Below, in pieces: positions 44,901-55,132 of a DNA stretch of 64,000 nt (position 1 is its first letter; each line of letters opens with the position of its first letter). A model generated the notes under the pieces. The model was given only the letters and a program-made list of their open reading frames with translations, searched no databases and was not told the origin of the DNA. The stretch is from Chrysopilus asiliformis (lineage: Eukaryota; Arthropoda; Insecta; Diptera; Rhagionidae): NCBI GenBank assembly GCA_964034945.1, contig OZ035964.1, positions 6,077,895 to 6,141,894 of the forward strand, read 5' to 3'. A program made the position numbers and the translations under genes.

Positions 44901-47867
44901 TGACACTAATCCGGATTTGTTATCATTATTTCCGGTACCATGTCCCATACCTCCTCCACTGGTACCCATCTGTTCACCAACACTACTTGCACTGGCTGGC
45001 GTGCCACTGTTGCCAGCTGCTAATAGACCAGTCGGTGATGTCGGACTCGGGATACTAGTACTCGATTGATGATGGTGGGCCTGCTCCATGTGCTTTTGCA
45101 AGGACTGAGTGCTCCGGAAGTTCCGGTTACAGATCATACATTTCGTAGCATCGCGCATTGTGTGGTACATGGAATGCGTGTTTAGTTTATCCTGCGTTTT
45201 AAATGCCAACGAACATTGTTTGCAACGGTATTTGTACACGTGCCGTTCCGATATTATGATATTGATATGTGTATCTTTGAAATGTGTCAACATCACCGAT
45301 AGACCACTAAACAGCTGCTGATGTTGGCAATTCTTTAACAGACATTGATATTGATCATTGACAATGGAGAAATGTTGATTATCGTTGGCATGCATCAATA
45401 GATCCTGATGGGATTTAAAAACTTGCCCGCAACTGTTGCATTCAATATCTTCGCGACTACTGTGCGACGTCAATTGTAGTGCAGATGTCGCACCAGTCGA
45501 TGATAATGTTGGGGATGCGGCCGCGGCTCTTGACGAGGATGATACTGATGTAGAAATACTACCAGCCGCTTGATTTGTCGCTGTTCCTATTAATAAAAGA
45601 ACAATAATTAGATATCATTTCAAACGCTTCTGTTGAAATTGTACACTTGTTATGTAGACGGATAGACTAAAAAAGGAAAAAGAGGACCCCTTTTTTAGTC
45701 CCTTACTATATGGATTTTAAATGGAATTAAGTCAAACTAATAGGAAAACCATTAATGGGGGAAAACAAAATATAACGAGTGATTCCTAACGATTTTCAAG
45801 CTGAAAACATGTCCCCCTGATGACCTATCAAACCCAAATGATTCCAACTAAAATAATTTTCGCAATGTGGTATTTGTCGCTGAGATTTTTCTTGGTGTCA
45901 GGAATTTTTCGTGAAAACGGGCATGGAGAGCAACAGATTTTACCACTGGAAACCTAAGGTATCCAAGAGAGAACAAATAAGTAGCACATGAAAGTATAAA
46001 TGAGTACAAAATTCTAAAAGAAATGCGCCGCATGCGAAATACTCTCAAAATAAATGCGCGGTCGATGACAATAAATAATATGACACCATATATAAATATT
46101 ACAAAGAAAAGTGGGTGTTTTTCAGATGGTTATAGCAAAGATTAAAAACAAAAAAAACTAAAGATAAGAAACAACACAACTTTTCAAAGAACTTTAAAAA
46201 TGCATGGAAAAATCTGTAGAGTTATAAATCTTAATCGAGTAACGCATGCAATTTAAATATTTTTATTGATTTTTCGACAGATATGAGTCAAAATATAAAG
46301 GGAAATAATTTTTTTTGCAAGGCCTACTCAAGATTCCATTTCCGCTGTCGGATTTTTTTGGGATCCCAACAATTGTTCTAGAATTCTTATCTTTTTACAT
46401 AATCTTTGATAACAGGCTGTTTTCCAAATTTCCTCTTCCTGTTTTTCCCCTCGCCTGATATCTCTTGAACCGCCAAAGGGATTCGGATCCGATTTTCATT
46501 ATTAGAAAGGAAAAGCCTTAAGAAAAATTTCTCTATCAACCCGTCACCAGAAATTCTGGGGATATTTGGAACTCGGTTTTCGCCATTAGAGGGGTCAGCC
46601 ATGAGGAAAAATTCTCGTCCACTTATATCTACTCCCACCCCTCTCTTTAAACCCCTCTTCTGCAATTTTATACAATTTTGAAGGGACTTGAATTCGCTTT
46701 TACAATTAAAGAGGTCAGCCTTCAAGGTAAAATTTCCCCCACTAAAACCTTTCTACAAGTTGTGCACCTTCGAAAGTTGGCCCCGAGGACGTGAGATGGA
46801 TAAAAATTTGGAATTGAACGAAAAATGTTACGAAATGTCATTCACCACTAGAAGTGTATTTTCTTTAGTTTCAGATATCTGTATTACACCAGAATTGCTA
46901 ATATTTCTGTATCTGTATAGTCATGCAGTATGGGGTTAAGATTGAATTATTGTAACCAATATAAATTACTTACCTAATATGCCAGTGGTGCTGTTCAACC
47001 AATGGCTCGTGTCAACCAAATGCAGTAGACGCGTCAGTCCATCGCTGTTGACACTGTGAATGCCCATGACATGCTTCTCCAATGCTTTCTTATCGGAGAA
47101 ACTATCCTGGCATAATGGACACAATATACCACAATTTGACTCATCACTATTCATACTAGTATTATGCAAATTCGTATTTGATGAAATTTCCATTGAATCA
47201 ACGTCTTCAATTTGATCATCATCATTTCGTGTTTCATCACCAGAATCCGAGTCATCTGCGTCCAGACGCTCGGTTTTGATATCATCAAATTGTGAGTTGG
47301 TAACACCGCCACCAGAACCCATACCAGTTCCACTCGTCCCAGCAGCATTCGATGTCAGCGAGAGTGGCATAGTTGGTGATGGCGATCGTGAATGTTTGCC
47401 AGTGTGATGCTGGTGTTGGTGGTGCTGTTGTTGCTGCTGCTGCTGTTGGTGAACGACAGCAGCGGCGGCCGCAGCAGCTGCAACGGCCGCTTGAAATGCC
47501 TCTATGGCTGAGGGATTCGTCGGAATTGTCAGATAATCGCTGTCACTGCAGCTTGAATGTATTGCGTCAATATGTTGCTCCATATCGGATTTTATTTCCG
47601 CAAAATAGTCACAATTGTTACATTTGTAGATTGTTGATGGTGGCAATAAGTTTGGTGCCGATGTCGGCGACTGAAGCATACCCAATATGTTGCCAGCGCT
47701 GGAACTACTACTTGCCCCATACATTAAGTGCTGTTGCTGCTGATGGTGTGATGCAATCGCAGAATGTAGGCCGGGTATTAATCCGGCTGTGCTGTCGATT
47801 ATGGAATCTCCACGATGTTTATCTATCGGCGAACTAATTGGGCTAGCCCGCTCGCTCTTTACAACGT
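23402..47867 (-). CDS. zfh2: zfh2 / ZFHX3-4-type zinc-finger homeodomain transcription factor, nine 3'-most coding exons
   Basis: This is a nuclear DNA-binding regulator; in flies and vertebrates the family acts in neuronal and appendage development. The nine exons are 47867-46974, 45586-42738, 42477-42334, 42265-41297, 41103-38782, 37408-36868, 36064-35424, 35349-34182 and 23973-23402. Phases agree at every junction, and the sum is 10098 bases of complete codons, that is 3365 residues plus stop. In order the protein has two C2H2 fingers, eight fingers, homeodomain 1 (1253-1312), homeodomain 2 (1569-1628), two fingers, homeodomain 3 (2347-2406), one finger, homeodomain 4 (2741-2800) and one U1-like finger. 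Homeodomain order and the KHWFRN, VWFQNARQK and [12 protein letters not shown] recognition helices are diagnostic of the ZFHX family. Fly Zfh2 is about 3000 residues and human ZFHX3 about 3700, so only the N-terminus should be missing. Low-complexity linkers are typical of insects. No promoter is visible. Confidence 0.95.
24155..24729 (-). repeat. dispersed repeat copy 2, inverted relative to copy 1 at 121-690
   Basis: ACCCGTATGGTGA at 24208 and its inverse at 24717 delimit a 522-base core that is the reverse complement of 121-637 with few changes. Similarity continues to about 24155. It lies in the last zfh2 intron. Confidence 0.88.
24880..24979. mobile_element. pogo-like mini-element, 100 bp
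   Basis: It starts CAGTAGAGTCTGGGTAAATG, ends CGACTG, and is flanked by TA on both sides. It contains a second TTACCCAGATTCCAC segment inverse to the left end. Confidence 0.65.
25540..25860. repeat. short minisatellite of AATCCGCGGAAAATTTCGCG units
   Basis: Units of about 18-35 bases combine CGCGAATCCGCGGAAAATTT with CGCTGATCG or CGCTAAATC spacers. It merges on the right with a small palindrome (25867-26050) sharing the ends of the large foldback. Confidence 0.9.
26003..28832. mobile_element. giant foldback (FB-like) element, 2.8 kb palindrome with tandem-repeat arms
   Basis: The centre of symmetry is GACTA/TAGTC at 27395/27396, and about 160 bases on each side of it pair almost perfectly. 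Farther out, each arm is an array of 116-134 base units: about seven between 26370 and 27240, and about ten inverted between 27541 and 28760. The outermost sequences are also inverses (GCGATCAGCGATCCC on the left, its complement near 28812 on the right). Inverted arms built of tandem repeats are the defining architecture of Drosophila FB elements. No coding frame is credible. Confidence 0.85.
26094..26352 (+). repeat. 41-bp minisatellite, about six units, in the left arm of the foldback
   Basis: The unit is the same as at 36491-36700 (CCTGTAGCAGCACCCACTGG plus CAAATTTTGGGTGCTCCGG). It is present only in the left arm and therefore breaks the palindrome's symmetry. The three open minus-strand frames arise from the 41-base period. 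Confidence 0.92.
28833..30955. other. AT-rich intronic sequence
   Basis: No gene or clear element was seen. Confidence 0.6.
30956..31382. mobile_element. foldback with about 65-bp arms
   Basis: TTGAATATGTACAAATATAG at the left is matched inversely by CTATATTTGTACATATTCAA at the right. The arms run through CACCTTGGGCCGATGGTGGC. The interior of about 290 bases is unique. A short repeat of TTTTTCAAATTTTC units follows at 31395-31550. Confidence 0.8.
32087..32249. mobile_element. long hairpin MITE, divergent family C
   Basis: The arms TAACGATTACTTTTGCGATT and inverse pair almost perfectly. The stem includes GCCTTTTCGACCAATGAGA, shared with family C elements. Confidence 0.82.
33241..33326. mobile_element. 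pogo-like mini-element, 86 bp
   Basis: CAGTGAAACCGGGCTAAGCC on the left and GATTTCACTG on the right are flanked by TA on each side. The right half also carries CCGGCTTAGA, inverse to the left end. Confidence 0.75.
34182..35349 (-). CDS. zfh2: zfh2 coding exon H: recognition helix of homeodomain 4 and terminal zinc finger
   Basis: The exon enters in phase 0 and leaves with one base (1168 bases, residues 2787-3175). It begins [20 protein letters not shown], completing homeodomain 4 with the canonical W48, F49 and N51. A U1-like finger follows ([20 protein letters not shown] then H, about 2828-2847), as in the C-terminal finger of ZFHX proteins, then QVKQMLENG. The remainder is low complexity (S, Q, T, A, N, H). 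The acceptor is CACTGTAG and the donor is GTGAGT at 34181. Reading through this donor would add only ELIQ before a stop. Confidence 0.95.
35424..36064 (-). CDS. zfh2: zfh2 coding exon G: asparagine-rich linker and first 46 residues of homeodomain 4
   Basis: The exon enters with two bases and leaves in phase 0 (641 bases, residues 2574-2786). It starts [20 protein letters not shown], then has an acidic serine-rich stretch and a very asparagine-rich tract built largely of AAT and AAC codons. Homeodomain 4 begins near residue 2741 ([20 protein letters not shown]) and continues through [13 protein letters not shown], cut after position 46 exactly as homeodomain 3 is. The donor is CAG then GTAAAT. 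The RTQM start and [12 protein letters not shown] segment match the fourth homeodomain of vertebrate ZFHX3/4. Confidence 0.95.
36065..36867 (-). other. zfh2 intron between exons F and G
   Basis: This 803-base, phase-1 intron has donor GTTAGT and acceptor GTGTTTACAG. Its centre holds a 41-bp tandem minisatellite (36491-36700) of the same family as the one near 26.1-26.35 kb. The rest is unremarkable AT-rich sequence. Confidence 0.85.
36491..36700 (+). repeat. 41-bp minisatellite, about five units, inside a zfh2 intron
   Basis: The unit contains GGGGCCTGTAGCAGCACCCA followed by CTGGCAAATTTTGGGTGCTC, and repeats about five times with few substitutions. Because 41 is not a multiple of three, all three minus-strand frames stay open and give the same cyclic peptide. 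This is a composition effect rather than coding. The same unit in the same orientation occurs at 26094-26352. Confidence 0.93.
36868..37408 (-). CDS. zfh2: zfh2 coding exon F: recognition helix of homeodomain 3 and one C2H2 finger
   Basis: The exon enters in phase 0 and leaves with one base (541 bases, residues 2393-2572). It begins [15 protein letters not shown], the recognition helix of homeodomain 3; position 49 is tyrosine where phenylalanine is nearly universal. A C2H2 finger ([19 protein letters not shown], about 2418-2439) follows closely, an arrangement typical of ZFHX proteins. The rest is serine, threonine, glycine and asparagine rich. The acceptor is the less common AAG form (TTTTGAAG) and the donor is GTTAGT. 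Both are weaker than the sites of neighbouring exons. Confidence 0.92.
37409..38781 (-). other. zfh2 intron splitting homeodomain 3
   Basis: This 1373-base, phase-0 intron lies between GTAAGC and the acceptor TTTTGAAG. It is AT-rich. Positions about 38340-38470 hold a degenerate CAGT/CTGT simple-sequence stretch related to the tail of the repeat at 19.8-20.6 kb. No coding exon is seen within it. Confidence 0.85.
38782..41103 (-). CDS. zfh2: zfh2 coding exon E: end of homeodomain 2, two fingers, FLYQYY repeats, first 46 residues of homeodomain 3
   Basis: Phase 0 at both ends (774 codons, residues 1619-2392). It opens with [13 protein letters not shown], completing homeodomain 2 from N51. Finger [10 protein letters not shown] is near residue 1648 and finger [10 protein letters not shown] near 1839. 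A basic nuclear-signal-like patch KIKKRKYSD lies near 1918. Five related 12-residue segments ending in NE follow at about 1938-2059 (for example [12 protein letters not shown] and [12 protein letters not shown]). Long serine, alanine and glycine-rich linkers precede homeodomain 3 ([20 protein letters not shown]), which is cut after Q46 by donor GTAAGC. The acceptor is TTACCTAG. Confidence 0.96.
41297..42265 (-). CDS. zfh2: zfh2 coding exon D: end of homeodomain 1 and first 50 residues of homeodomain 2
   Basis: Phase 0 at both ends (323 codons, residues 1296-1618). It begins GTG and reads [20 protein letters not shown], the recognition helix of homeodomain 1 with W48, F49, R50 and N51, followed by the conserved [20 protein letters not shown] tail known from ZFHX proteins. 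A long polyQ/polyH linker follows. Homeodomain 2 starts near residue 1569 ([20 protein letters not shown]) and is interrupted after Q50. The donor is CAG then GTGAGT, and the acceptor is a poly-T tract ending ATAG. Other long open frames on the plus strand here are shadows of the repetitive CAG/CAT codons. Confidence 0.96.
42334..42477 (-). CDS. zfh2: zfh2 coding exon C: first 43 residues of homeodomain 1
   Basis: This exon is exactly 48 codons (residues 1248-1295), phase 0 at both ends, between acceptor TGCTTTACAG and donor GTAACT. It encodes QATNNQ followed by the N-terminal arm KRARTR, helix 1 and helix 2, and stops at K43 of the homeodomain, just before the recognition helix. The sequence [20 protein letters not shown] is characteristic of ZFHX homeodomain 1. 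Skipping the exon would keep frame but destroy the domain. The flanking introns are short: 260 bases upstream and 68 downstream. Confidence 0.96.
42738..45586 (-). CDS. zfh2: zfh2 coding exon B: eight C2H2-type fingers and the ZFHX core block
   Basis: This is the largest exon (2849 bases; residues 299-1247 plus a split codon). Fingers start near residues 345 ([10 protein letters not shown]), 377 (YQCLLKNCQ, wide C-x4-C spacing), 417 (YRCKQC), 446 (TKCMIC), 620 (HKCHKC), 665 (FKCEIC), 785 (FKCDIC) and 926 (YYCRHC). Residues 886-905 read [20 protein letters not shown], a block strongly reminiscent of vertebrate ZFHX3/4. Other features are a short charged repeat (DRKS/DRRS, about residues 726-745), several glutamine runs, and a leucine-rich LQSLQNL repeat near the end followed by alanine tracts. 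The acceptor is ATTAATAG and the donor is CAG then GTGAGT, leaving in phase 0. Confidence 0.96.
45587..46973 (-). other. zfh2 intron between exons A and B
   Basis: This 1387-base, phase-1 intron runs from GTAAGT to TTATTAATAG. I see no coding frame or recognisable mobile element in it. Two short open frames on opposite strands, near 46387-46725 and 46688-46939, have no domain signature or biased composition and are judged fortuitous. Confidence 0.8.
46974..47867 (-). CDS. zfh2: zfh2 coding exon A: two C2H2 fingers, residues 1-297
   Basis: The acceptor is TCTCTTACAG before 47867 and the donor is GTAAGT at 46973. The exon enters with two bases of a split codon and leaves with one. The first complete residues read [20 protein letters not shown]. 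Finger 1 (about residues 80-103) begins YKCNNCDYF and has C-x2-C and H-x4-H spacing. Finger 2 (about 248-270) begins LCPLCQDSF and ends HVMGIH. Between them lie polyA and polyQ/H tracts and an acidic patch ([18 protein letters not shown]). A methionine occurs at residue 48, but the open frame continues upstream to the acceptor, so it is probably not the translation start. The upstream exon was not found. Confidence 0.9.
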
Positions 47868-49243
47868 CTGTAAGAGAGTAAAAAAAAAGTAAAACGTATT
47901 AGCAACCATGAGTTTTGGTATTAAGGTATTAATATTTAATTGACGATAATTATTTATATCTACTAGTATGTAATATATATCGCAAACCGGGTGCGGGGCG
48001 CTGGGATCCAGTGCGATCCAAATCTACCCGGCAAATTATCAATAATTCTACGAATTATCAGAGAGTTTCTTTGAGAGATTTTTCGACCCATAAGGGAAAA
48101 AAATGATTCTTCATTTCTTCGTAAGATCGTTGACAATAAAAGCGATTGTAGATTCCTGTTTCGAATTTTGCTAAAAAATACTTAAATAGCTTCGTAAAAA
48201 AGCGGTAACACCGATCCGACATCTCGTAAATGTGGTATCTGGCAACACTCACAAAATCCGTTCTCGTTATACGGACAGTCGATAAGTAGCCGTAGACCAA
48301 GCTGGTTAAATAAAGTCATATAATTGACGTAATAAATTGGAACCGTATACTTATTTTAATGCAATCTTTTCATATCTCAATTGTATGTCCCAATCTTGGT
48401 CGACATATCGACGCCTCCGTGTAAGAATATGGATATCTCTCGAGCTGTACAACTCTGACGTTTTTTGTAAGTACGATAAAATGTTAATATTGAGAAGAAT
48501 TTTAGTTATTTTTTTTGCTGACGACCCAAAATCGTTCGGTAATTAAAAACAAATCTGCACTATGACTATAACGTCTTTCACAGTTGATGGGTTACATGCC
48601 TTACAAATGTTGCCAAATCGAATCGATGTTCTAAAACGCATTAAAACTCTAGGTGTTGCAGCGCAGATGAAAATATTGTGATATTGAGGGTCCAGATTCA
48701 GTCTCAGAATGTAAATTTGCAAGACGACGTGATTCAAAGTACCTTCATTTCACCGTGTTTGAAATATGAGTCAGGTTTCTTTTTTTCTATTATCTATTGT
48801 CTTTGGGTGGAATAAGTAAGAGGGTTGATATTCGAGGTTTTTTCAGTTCTTTTTTTTTAATTTCCTTTTCATACCCTCTGAAACATAATTGAAAGACAAC
48901 AAACATGTTCTGAAAAAATGTTATACACTTGCTTACATATGTACGATTGTATCATTAAAAAATCGGCTATGGTGATAGATTTGTAAGGGGATTGCTTTTG
49001 TTTTCTGAACTAGACGTTGTTCGTCTACCATCGTATTGTAGTATCTACCCCATATTCGTGTACTCATACGCGTACATATGGTCTTATAACTATTAAAGGT
49101 TATATTTGAATAGTGTTTAACATTATCGATAAAAGATATTTGGTAAGCCGTGGATTAATTTGATAGATTTGTTCACATATATTTAGGGTGATCATATTTT
49201 TTTCGGTGAATCCAGGACTACCAATAAAACAACCAGTTTTATA
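47868..49243. other. upstream zfh2 intron, no feature seen
   Basis: A pyrimidine tract and CAG acceptor at 47868 mark the end of an intron whose donor I could not find in this window. No coding exon was recognised. Confidence 0.6.
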
Positions 49244-49565
49244 TATCATACTAATATATAAAAATGAGTTGATGTCTGTCTGTCTGTTCCTCTTTCACGC
49301 AAAAACGGCTGAACCGATTGACTTAAAATTTGACATGAGTGTCTGTGGTAGTTCTGGTTCCAAAATAGGCATGCGGAAAAGTAGCTTGAGAGGTGGGGGA
49401 ATAAGGGGAGGGGGTACAGTTATCTCGAAACTTAGCTCTTCCTCTATGTTACCCTTTCGCGGGGAAACTACCGAGCCGATTGGCCTGAAGTTTAGCTCCA
49501 ACATAGACCATAAAAAAAAAATTTGAAAAAACTTAACCCGGCAACGACGGGTATGCATGCTTGTA
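49244..49565 (-). mobile_element. CTAGCTTGCATACCCG dispersed repeat, inverted copy
   Basis: On the minus strand it starts near CATGCATACCCGTCGTTGCC and ends in a CAGA stretch followed by TTTATATATTAGTATGA, like the copy at 14721-15222 but shorter inside. Confidence 0.78.
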
Positions 49566-49755
49566 GAAAAAAATTCAACTTTATTTGGACGAGAACCAAG
49601 GAAAACCCGTTTGGAATTGTGCGCCACGCGTGAAACCTGTTAAATAGAATGCGACGAAATCATTTAAATCAAGAACTGTAACGGAACCTGGAATTCTCTC
49701 CTACACCCTATAAAGAAGAAAGGAAGAATCAATTTAACCAAAAATGTTTTCGAAA

Positions 49756-49890
49756 GCCCAATTCAGACTAACGAAGCTTCTCGACCAATGAGATCAAAGC
49801 TTTCAACGATAGGAAAATAAAGCTTTGATCTCATTGCTCGAGGAAGCTCAATCGTAATCGTAATCGCAATTGTTAGTCTGAATTGACCTT
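49756..49890. mobile_element. MITE family C copy, 135 bp
   Basis: The inverted ends GCCCAATTCAGACTAA and TTAGTCTGAATTGACC carry small changes on the right. The stem contains CGACCAATGAGATCAAAGCT and inverse. Confidence 0.85.
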
Positions 49891-49961
49891 TGGACCCATT
49901 TCAGGTACAGCAGAATCTACGCGGATTCGACCCCTGAATGCGCGCGGATGCAAACTTTTTA

Positions 49962-50207
49962 TGAGGCGTTAAAAGCTAGAGTGAACCAACCCACATAATC
50001 GAGTTTTTGAAGCTTTCCACTCTGTACTATTATTGACTGAACATTTTTGAAAAAAAAAATCTGTGCATTTTATTACTCAATGTTGAAACGTTTTTTTGGT
50101 GCATCCAAACATTTTTGTCTAAAAACTCACTCGCAATAGTGATTCAAACACAAAAAAATTCACGATTTCGACATGTGGGTTGGTCCACTCTAGTTTTTAA
50201 CGCCTCG
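49962..50207. mobile_element. MITE family A copy 2, 246 bp
   Basis: TGAGGCGTTAAAAGCTAGAG on the left is matched inversely on the right (CACTCTAGTTTTTAACGCCT). It is non-coding. Confidence 0.88.
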
Positions 50208-52807
50208 TATGTGAACGCCAAAGGAGAGCATCAAAGGGTGCGTTTAGACCGAACTAACGTGACACTGCCAATCTGGCGATGCTAAACTAGAAGTCTATAT
50301 TACGTGGACTATCATTTTTTTTTTGTATTTATGCGCAAAAGATTGCAATCTATGCCTTGAAATGTTCGGAAAGGATTAGAAAGAAAATAAAATCCACGGA
50401 AAGAAGCAGAAATAAAATCCACAGTGCCAAAAGGTAAGTTTAAAGTAAAAATTTAACTCACACAGAAGGTATTTTTGCAATTATATGTGAGTGCCCAGTG
50501 TTAGCAGTGCTAAAATACCGCTGCATTTATACTTTTTTGGAAAATGCATAGAAATTTTATTTTTATTTTTTGCTTATTTTATAAGAAATTGTTTAAAAAT
50601 AGGTTAATGCCGCATGAAATGAAGCAAAAGGCTTTAAGGACTTTACAATGGAATATCTCTCTTTAAAGTGATATTTTCATCAAATGCCTAACCTAGACTA
50701 GACCGACTTGATAACTAAAGTGTGGTCAATCTAACTCTTCTTCAAATATATACGATGCAAATTTGTGTGTATCGTGAGTAATTTTTCATTTTCTTTTCTA
50801 TTTTTTTAAGCAATTTACGTGATTTAAATTTTTGTTAACACTCAAACAAAATTATCAAATAAATGTTAAAATTTCATATGGTCGAGAAATTCAAATACTC
50901 AAATAATAAGCAATATTTTCATACTAAAAGGTTAGATGCAGTTGTTGTTTTGTGGATCTGTGATTATAAGAAAATATTTTGAAAAAAAGCGCCACAAACT
51001 AATTTCAAATTGCCACATTCTAGTTATCAAGTCGCTCGAATCTAGACGGAAACCGATTCTGTCCGGTGAATTCTCTAAAAACAACAACAAAAATCTGAGC
51101 TCGCTTCGTTCGCCATCATGAAAATTTAAGACAGGAAAAAGTTCGTCTAGTTTGAAAACTAAAACGCTCATTTCATTGTTTTGAAGAGAAAAACGAAATG
51201 CTTGCCTATTTTCAGGGGTTAAGCGTTAAACGCCTGAGGATAGGCAATAGATTTTATTGTGTTTCAATTTTTGATTTCCTTTTTTTTGAATTATTATTTT
51301 AATGATTTTAAAATTGACTAGACGATGTTTAAACTGTCTATGCCGTAGCTTCGACATTGGATTTCCGTACTGTAGGACAACCGCTGAATTTTGCTGTACT
51401 GTTGGACTTTTGCAGAACACATATACAAACACCCTGACATTATAAAAAAAGGGACTAGATAAAGAATCTGAATCTAACCTGTCGTTAAAATAAGGTAGTA
51501 AGTATCAAATATAAATTAAAAATACTTTTTTTGTATTATCTTAAACCAAAGATTTAATTTCCAAAAACTCATTCAACGATAACACCACTAAATTCTCGTA
51601 TTAAATACATCTTCGCGTTCAAAAAAATAACCGCAATGGAAAGTGTATTAAAAATACAAATAAACAGAAAAATTGCTGAAAAAATGCGCCGCAGGCGAAA
51701 ATGAAAACTGGGATTTATGGTAGAAGTAGGGTATGTTTACCATATTTGGTAAACTTTTTATGTAGTGTTTGATAAATTTTTACCAGTAAAATGGCACGAA
51801 CGTTTAGTTTTCGGGACGATAACATGCCCGAATTCGGGACTGCCGAATCCCGGTCATGATCAAGGACGTATGGTCACCGTATATATAGTGGATACTTGAA
51901 TGGATGAATGTATTTTTTATTTTTGTTTTGTTTTTTACTTCGTGCATTTGCGACGTTAATATGTGAGTGCGTGTTTTCTGGCACGACAAAAACACCCGTT
52001 CTTAGCCCATGTGCAACTATACAGACCAGCGCGCTATAATTAAATGTTTTGTTCACCTCCGGCCATCTCCTCACTAAGCTATCATCTCTTCCTCCTGCAG
52101 CATAATTTCCTTTATTAATTTTTTTTTCTGTTTACATAGGTTTTGAACGCTTTTGGCCTGCCTTAATCTAGTTGTATGTGTTTGTGTGTCTGTGTTGTTG
52201 TTGTTTTTATTTCGCCATAGTCCTGGATGACGTCGATAAAAAGACGGACGAGAAGTAGGACGGGGTTCAGGGTATTGATTTGTGGTCTATTATTCGCTCG
52301 AATCGGACTTAGAGGAATCATAAAGAAATTAACATATCCAGCATAAGTGATTTCAACATAGGGATAGATTGATTGTACGTCAACACATCCTTAGCGGAGT
52401 CCTTTCGAGACGCGATACACAAATTTACAAAAAAATCATTGAAAAAATGGAAAAACTCCGAAATGAAAAAAATCCTTTAATAAGGATAACATAATAATTG
52501 GAGTAAATTTAAAATTGGCGTCTAACAGCAAATATGAATATAAACTTACTCTCACGATTATATTACTTTTATTTCGGGGTTTTTCACTTTTTTGAAGGAT
52601 TTTTTTTTATCTCCGGGTTTTTCAATTTTTTTTAAGGTCTTTTTTTATTTCGGGGTTTGACGATTTTATTCAAGACTCTTTTTAGCCGAGACTTGAGTGG
52701 GACAGTAAAGCTGGAAACTCAATCACTTTAAATTCTGGAATATGTTGGATTTTTTAGGGTTATCTATAAACTATTGGTAAAAGTTTTGCTCCCGCCACTT
52801 TTAATTT
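50208..52807. other. non-coding stretch
   Basis: No gene or clear element was seen. Short open frames on both strands lack any domain signature. Confidence 0.6.
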
Positions 52808-53198
52808 TAAGGTACCGGTCCATATGAGAGTAAATGCCGACGAGAACCTCTCGATAGCAGCTACTCGCAAATGGACACCTTTCTGAGAGTCGCTCGCAGA
52901 AACTGGCAAAAACTCGCGAGCTAGTTTCTGCGAGCTGTCAAAAGTGATTCTACTCTCTAGTGGACACGCCTCCATTGAACTCTCGGAGAGTAATTCGCCA
53001 GATACGAACGGCATTTGAATTTTGCGAGTCGCTCTCGAGAACTCGCCAAAGCAAGATGTCAAAAATATGAAGCAATTGGTCTTGAAAAGAGAAAAATCGC
53101 CTAAATTAACTCTCAAATAGACAACCTCCTGCGAGTAACTCTCGAGAGTTTTTGAGAGTTACTCGCGTATTTACTCTCATGTAGACCGGCACCTTTAA
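52808..53198. mobile_element. foldback element, about 390 bp
   Basis: TAAGGTACCGGTCCATATGA on the left and its near-inverse TCATGTAGACCGGCACCTTTA on the right enclose arms full of GCGAGT and CTCTCGAGAG motifs. Confidence 0.75.
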
Positions 53199-54460
53199 CC
53201 GCATCTAAATATCTATAATACTACATCCTACATCCCAAAATGGCACCGGTCAGCCTTGAGATTCCGTAACCATCTTTCGTTCCTGTCGCGCACACAGTTT
53301 TATATGGCCGCAAAATTTGTGAGGTTTTTCGTTGCAATCCATCAGCAGCAGTGATTGTGATAGCAGTTTAGACTGATGGTATCGTTAGCAGCAATCAGTA
53401 ACTATCAGCTACTGATTTCAATAAAGTAAATTGACTAGACTTGAGATAACAGCGAGCTCCGAGGTTTAAACCAATGACATTCGGTTTACAGATCGGACGC
53501 TTTGCCAAAACAAAACTTATATTAATCGCAAGACCAAAGCGATTCCAACGACACTCACATAGGCAATATCCGATCACGAGTTATCGACTTACATCGTTAA
53601 AAAATGGATACGCCCATTCGCCCATCACATTACAGGCAAATACATGACCACCACCCCTTAAGAAGTCGGGTAAAAAAGTAAAGAGTTTTGCGAAAGCTTT
53701 GTGTTATGTGCGTAAAAATGGGTTTTAAGGTGTTGCAAAACACCATGGATTAAAAATCACCTCACATTTCGTCGCCCATCCCCCTTCCTCCGCCCGCTCT
53801 CCAACGGTAATCTGTTTTCCAGGTTCAGGCAAAAAAAAAATATAGTCACCCTAACTATATAAGCCCAAATACTCGTACATACATCTTGTAATTACAGGCG
53901 TCGAGTAAATCAACAAAAACTTATCGAGAAATAAAATCAAAAAACTGCCTGGCGCCCTGTCCCCCCCTCCCCCCAACAAAAGGAAAATCGGCTGGTACTT
54001 GTATGAAAATATATCAAAATAAGTATGTTCTTAATTACGAATTTTCGACAGTAATATTACATAATTATACCTACACAGTTGTGGATAAAAAAAAAATACA
54101 CGAACTTATCTGGAATAAAAGCAGTTACACGAAAACACGATGAAATGATTGAAAACGAAATATGAAAGAATATATACATATATCAAAAAAAAAATGACAA
54201 AATAATAATTGGAGAAAAAAAAAGTTCTATGACGCGTATTTTGATTGACTTTTCTGGTGATTTAATGGCAGACTTAATTAGACAGCAACAGTACCTAACA
54301 ATGGTAATGATTTCTTAATAGGGTTATATGCTGGCCGTTCAGCGTATGAATGAAAAGAATAAAATATCTAATAAGAAATGAAAGTAAAATCTACTTTTGT
54401 TGTTGTTGTTGTTGCTCTTTAACCCAATTAAAATTATATCAAAGATTGAATTTATAATAA
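53199..54460. other. non-coding stretch
   Basis: No gene or element was recognised. Confidence 0.55.
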
Positions 54461-55130
54461 ACTAGCTTGTATACCCGTCGTTGCCGGGTTAAGTTTTTTG
54501 TATAAGTTTTAGAATACGGAAAAAAGCCGGAAAGAACTTAAAAACTTTTGAGAAAAATCTTATCCTTGCAGGACCCTCCATTGCGAATTTGTCTAACACC
54601 AGATTCATGATCAGCGACCCCGAAAACATACTAATGCAATTTTCCCCGGAAAAAATGGGGAAAAGGAAATTTGCGTTATCCTTACAGGACCTTCCCTTTC
54701 GACTTTTGAAAATCTAACACCGGATTCGTGATCAGCGACCCCGAAAACCCTCGAGTGAAACTTTTCAGCCTCCTATTGAGCAGGATTCCTGGCGAAAATC
54801 ACGGTTTAAAAACACCCAAACACCCCTTACCCCCCGTTTACCCCCTTTAACCATCCGATTACCCCCTTTACCCTCCGTTTACCCCCCGTTCACCACCTTA
54901 ACGATAAAATTTCGGAAAACTCCGCCCTAGTGAGCGCCTACGTGATGGTTGGGACATACTGTGAAAGTTTCAAGTTTCTAGCTTCAGGGTTTTGGGCTGG
55001 GCGTTCATGAGTCAGTCAATCAGTCAGTCAGTCAATCAGTCAGTCAATCAATCAGTCAATCGTCAGTCAATCAGTCAGTCAGTCAATCAGTCAGTCAATC
55101 AGTCAGTCAATCAGGTTAAACGATTTTATA
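54461..55130 (+). mobile_element. CTAGCTTGTATACCCG repeat variant with CAGTCAAT tail
   Basis: It starts ACTAGCTTGTATACCCGTCG like the copy at 14721 but has a different body (CCGGATTCGTGATCAGCGAC appears, also seen in the large foldback). It ends with a TCAGTCAA simple repeat (55012-55112) and TTTTATATAT. Confidence 0.65.
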
Positions 55131-55132
55131 TA

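Noticed and set aside
46387..46939. Overlapping frames on both strands in the zfh2 A-B intron
   Set aside because: They are flanked by good splice sites of zfh2, lack domains, and do not extend the protein in frame.
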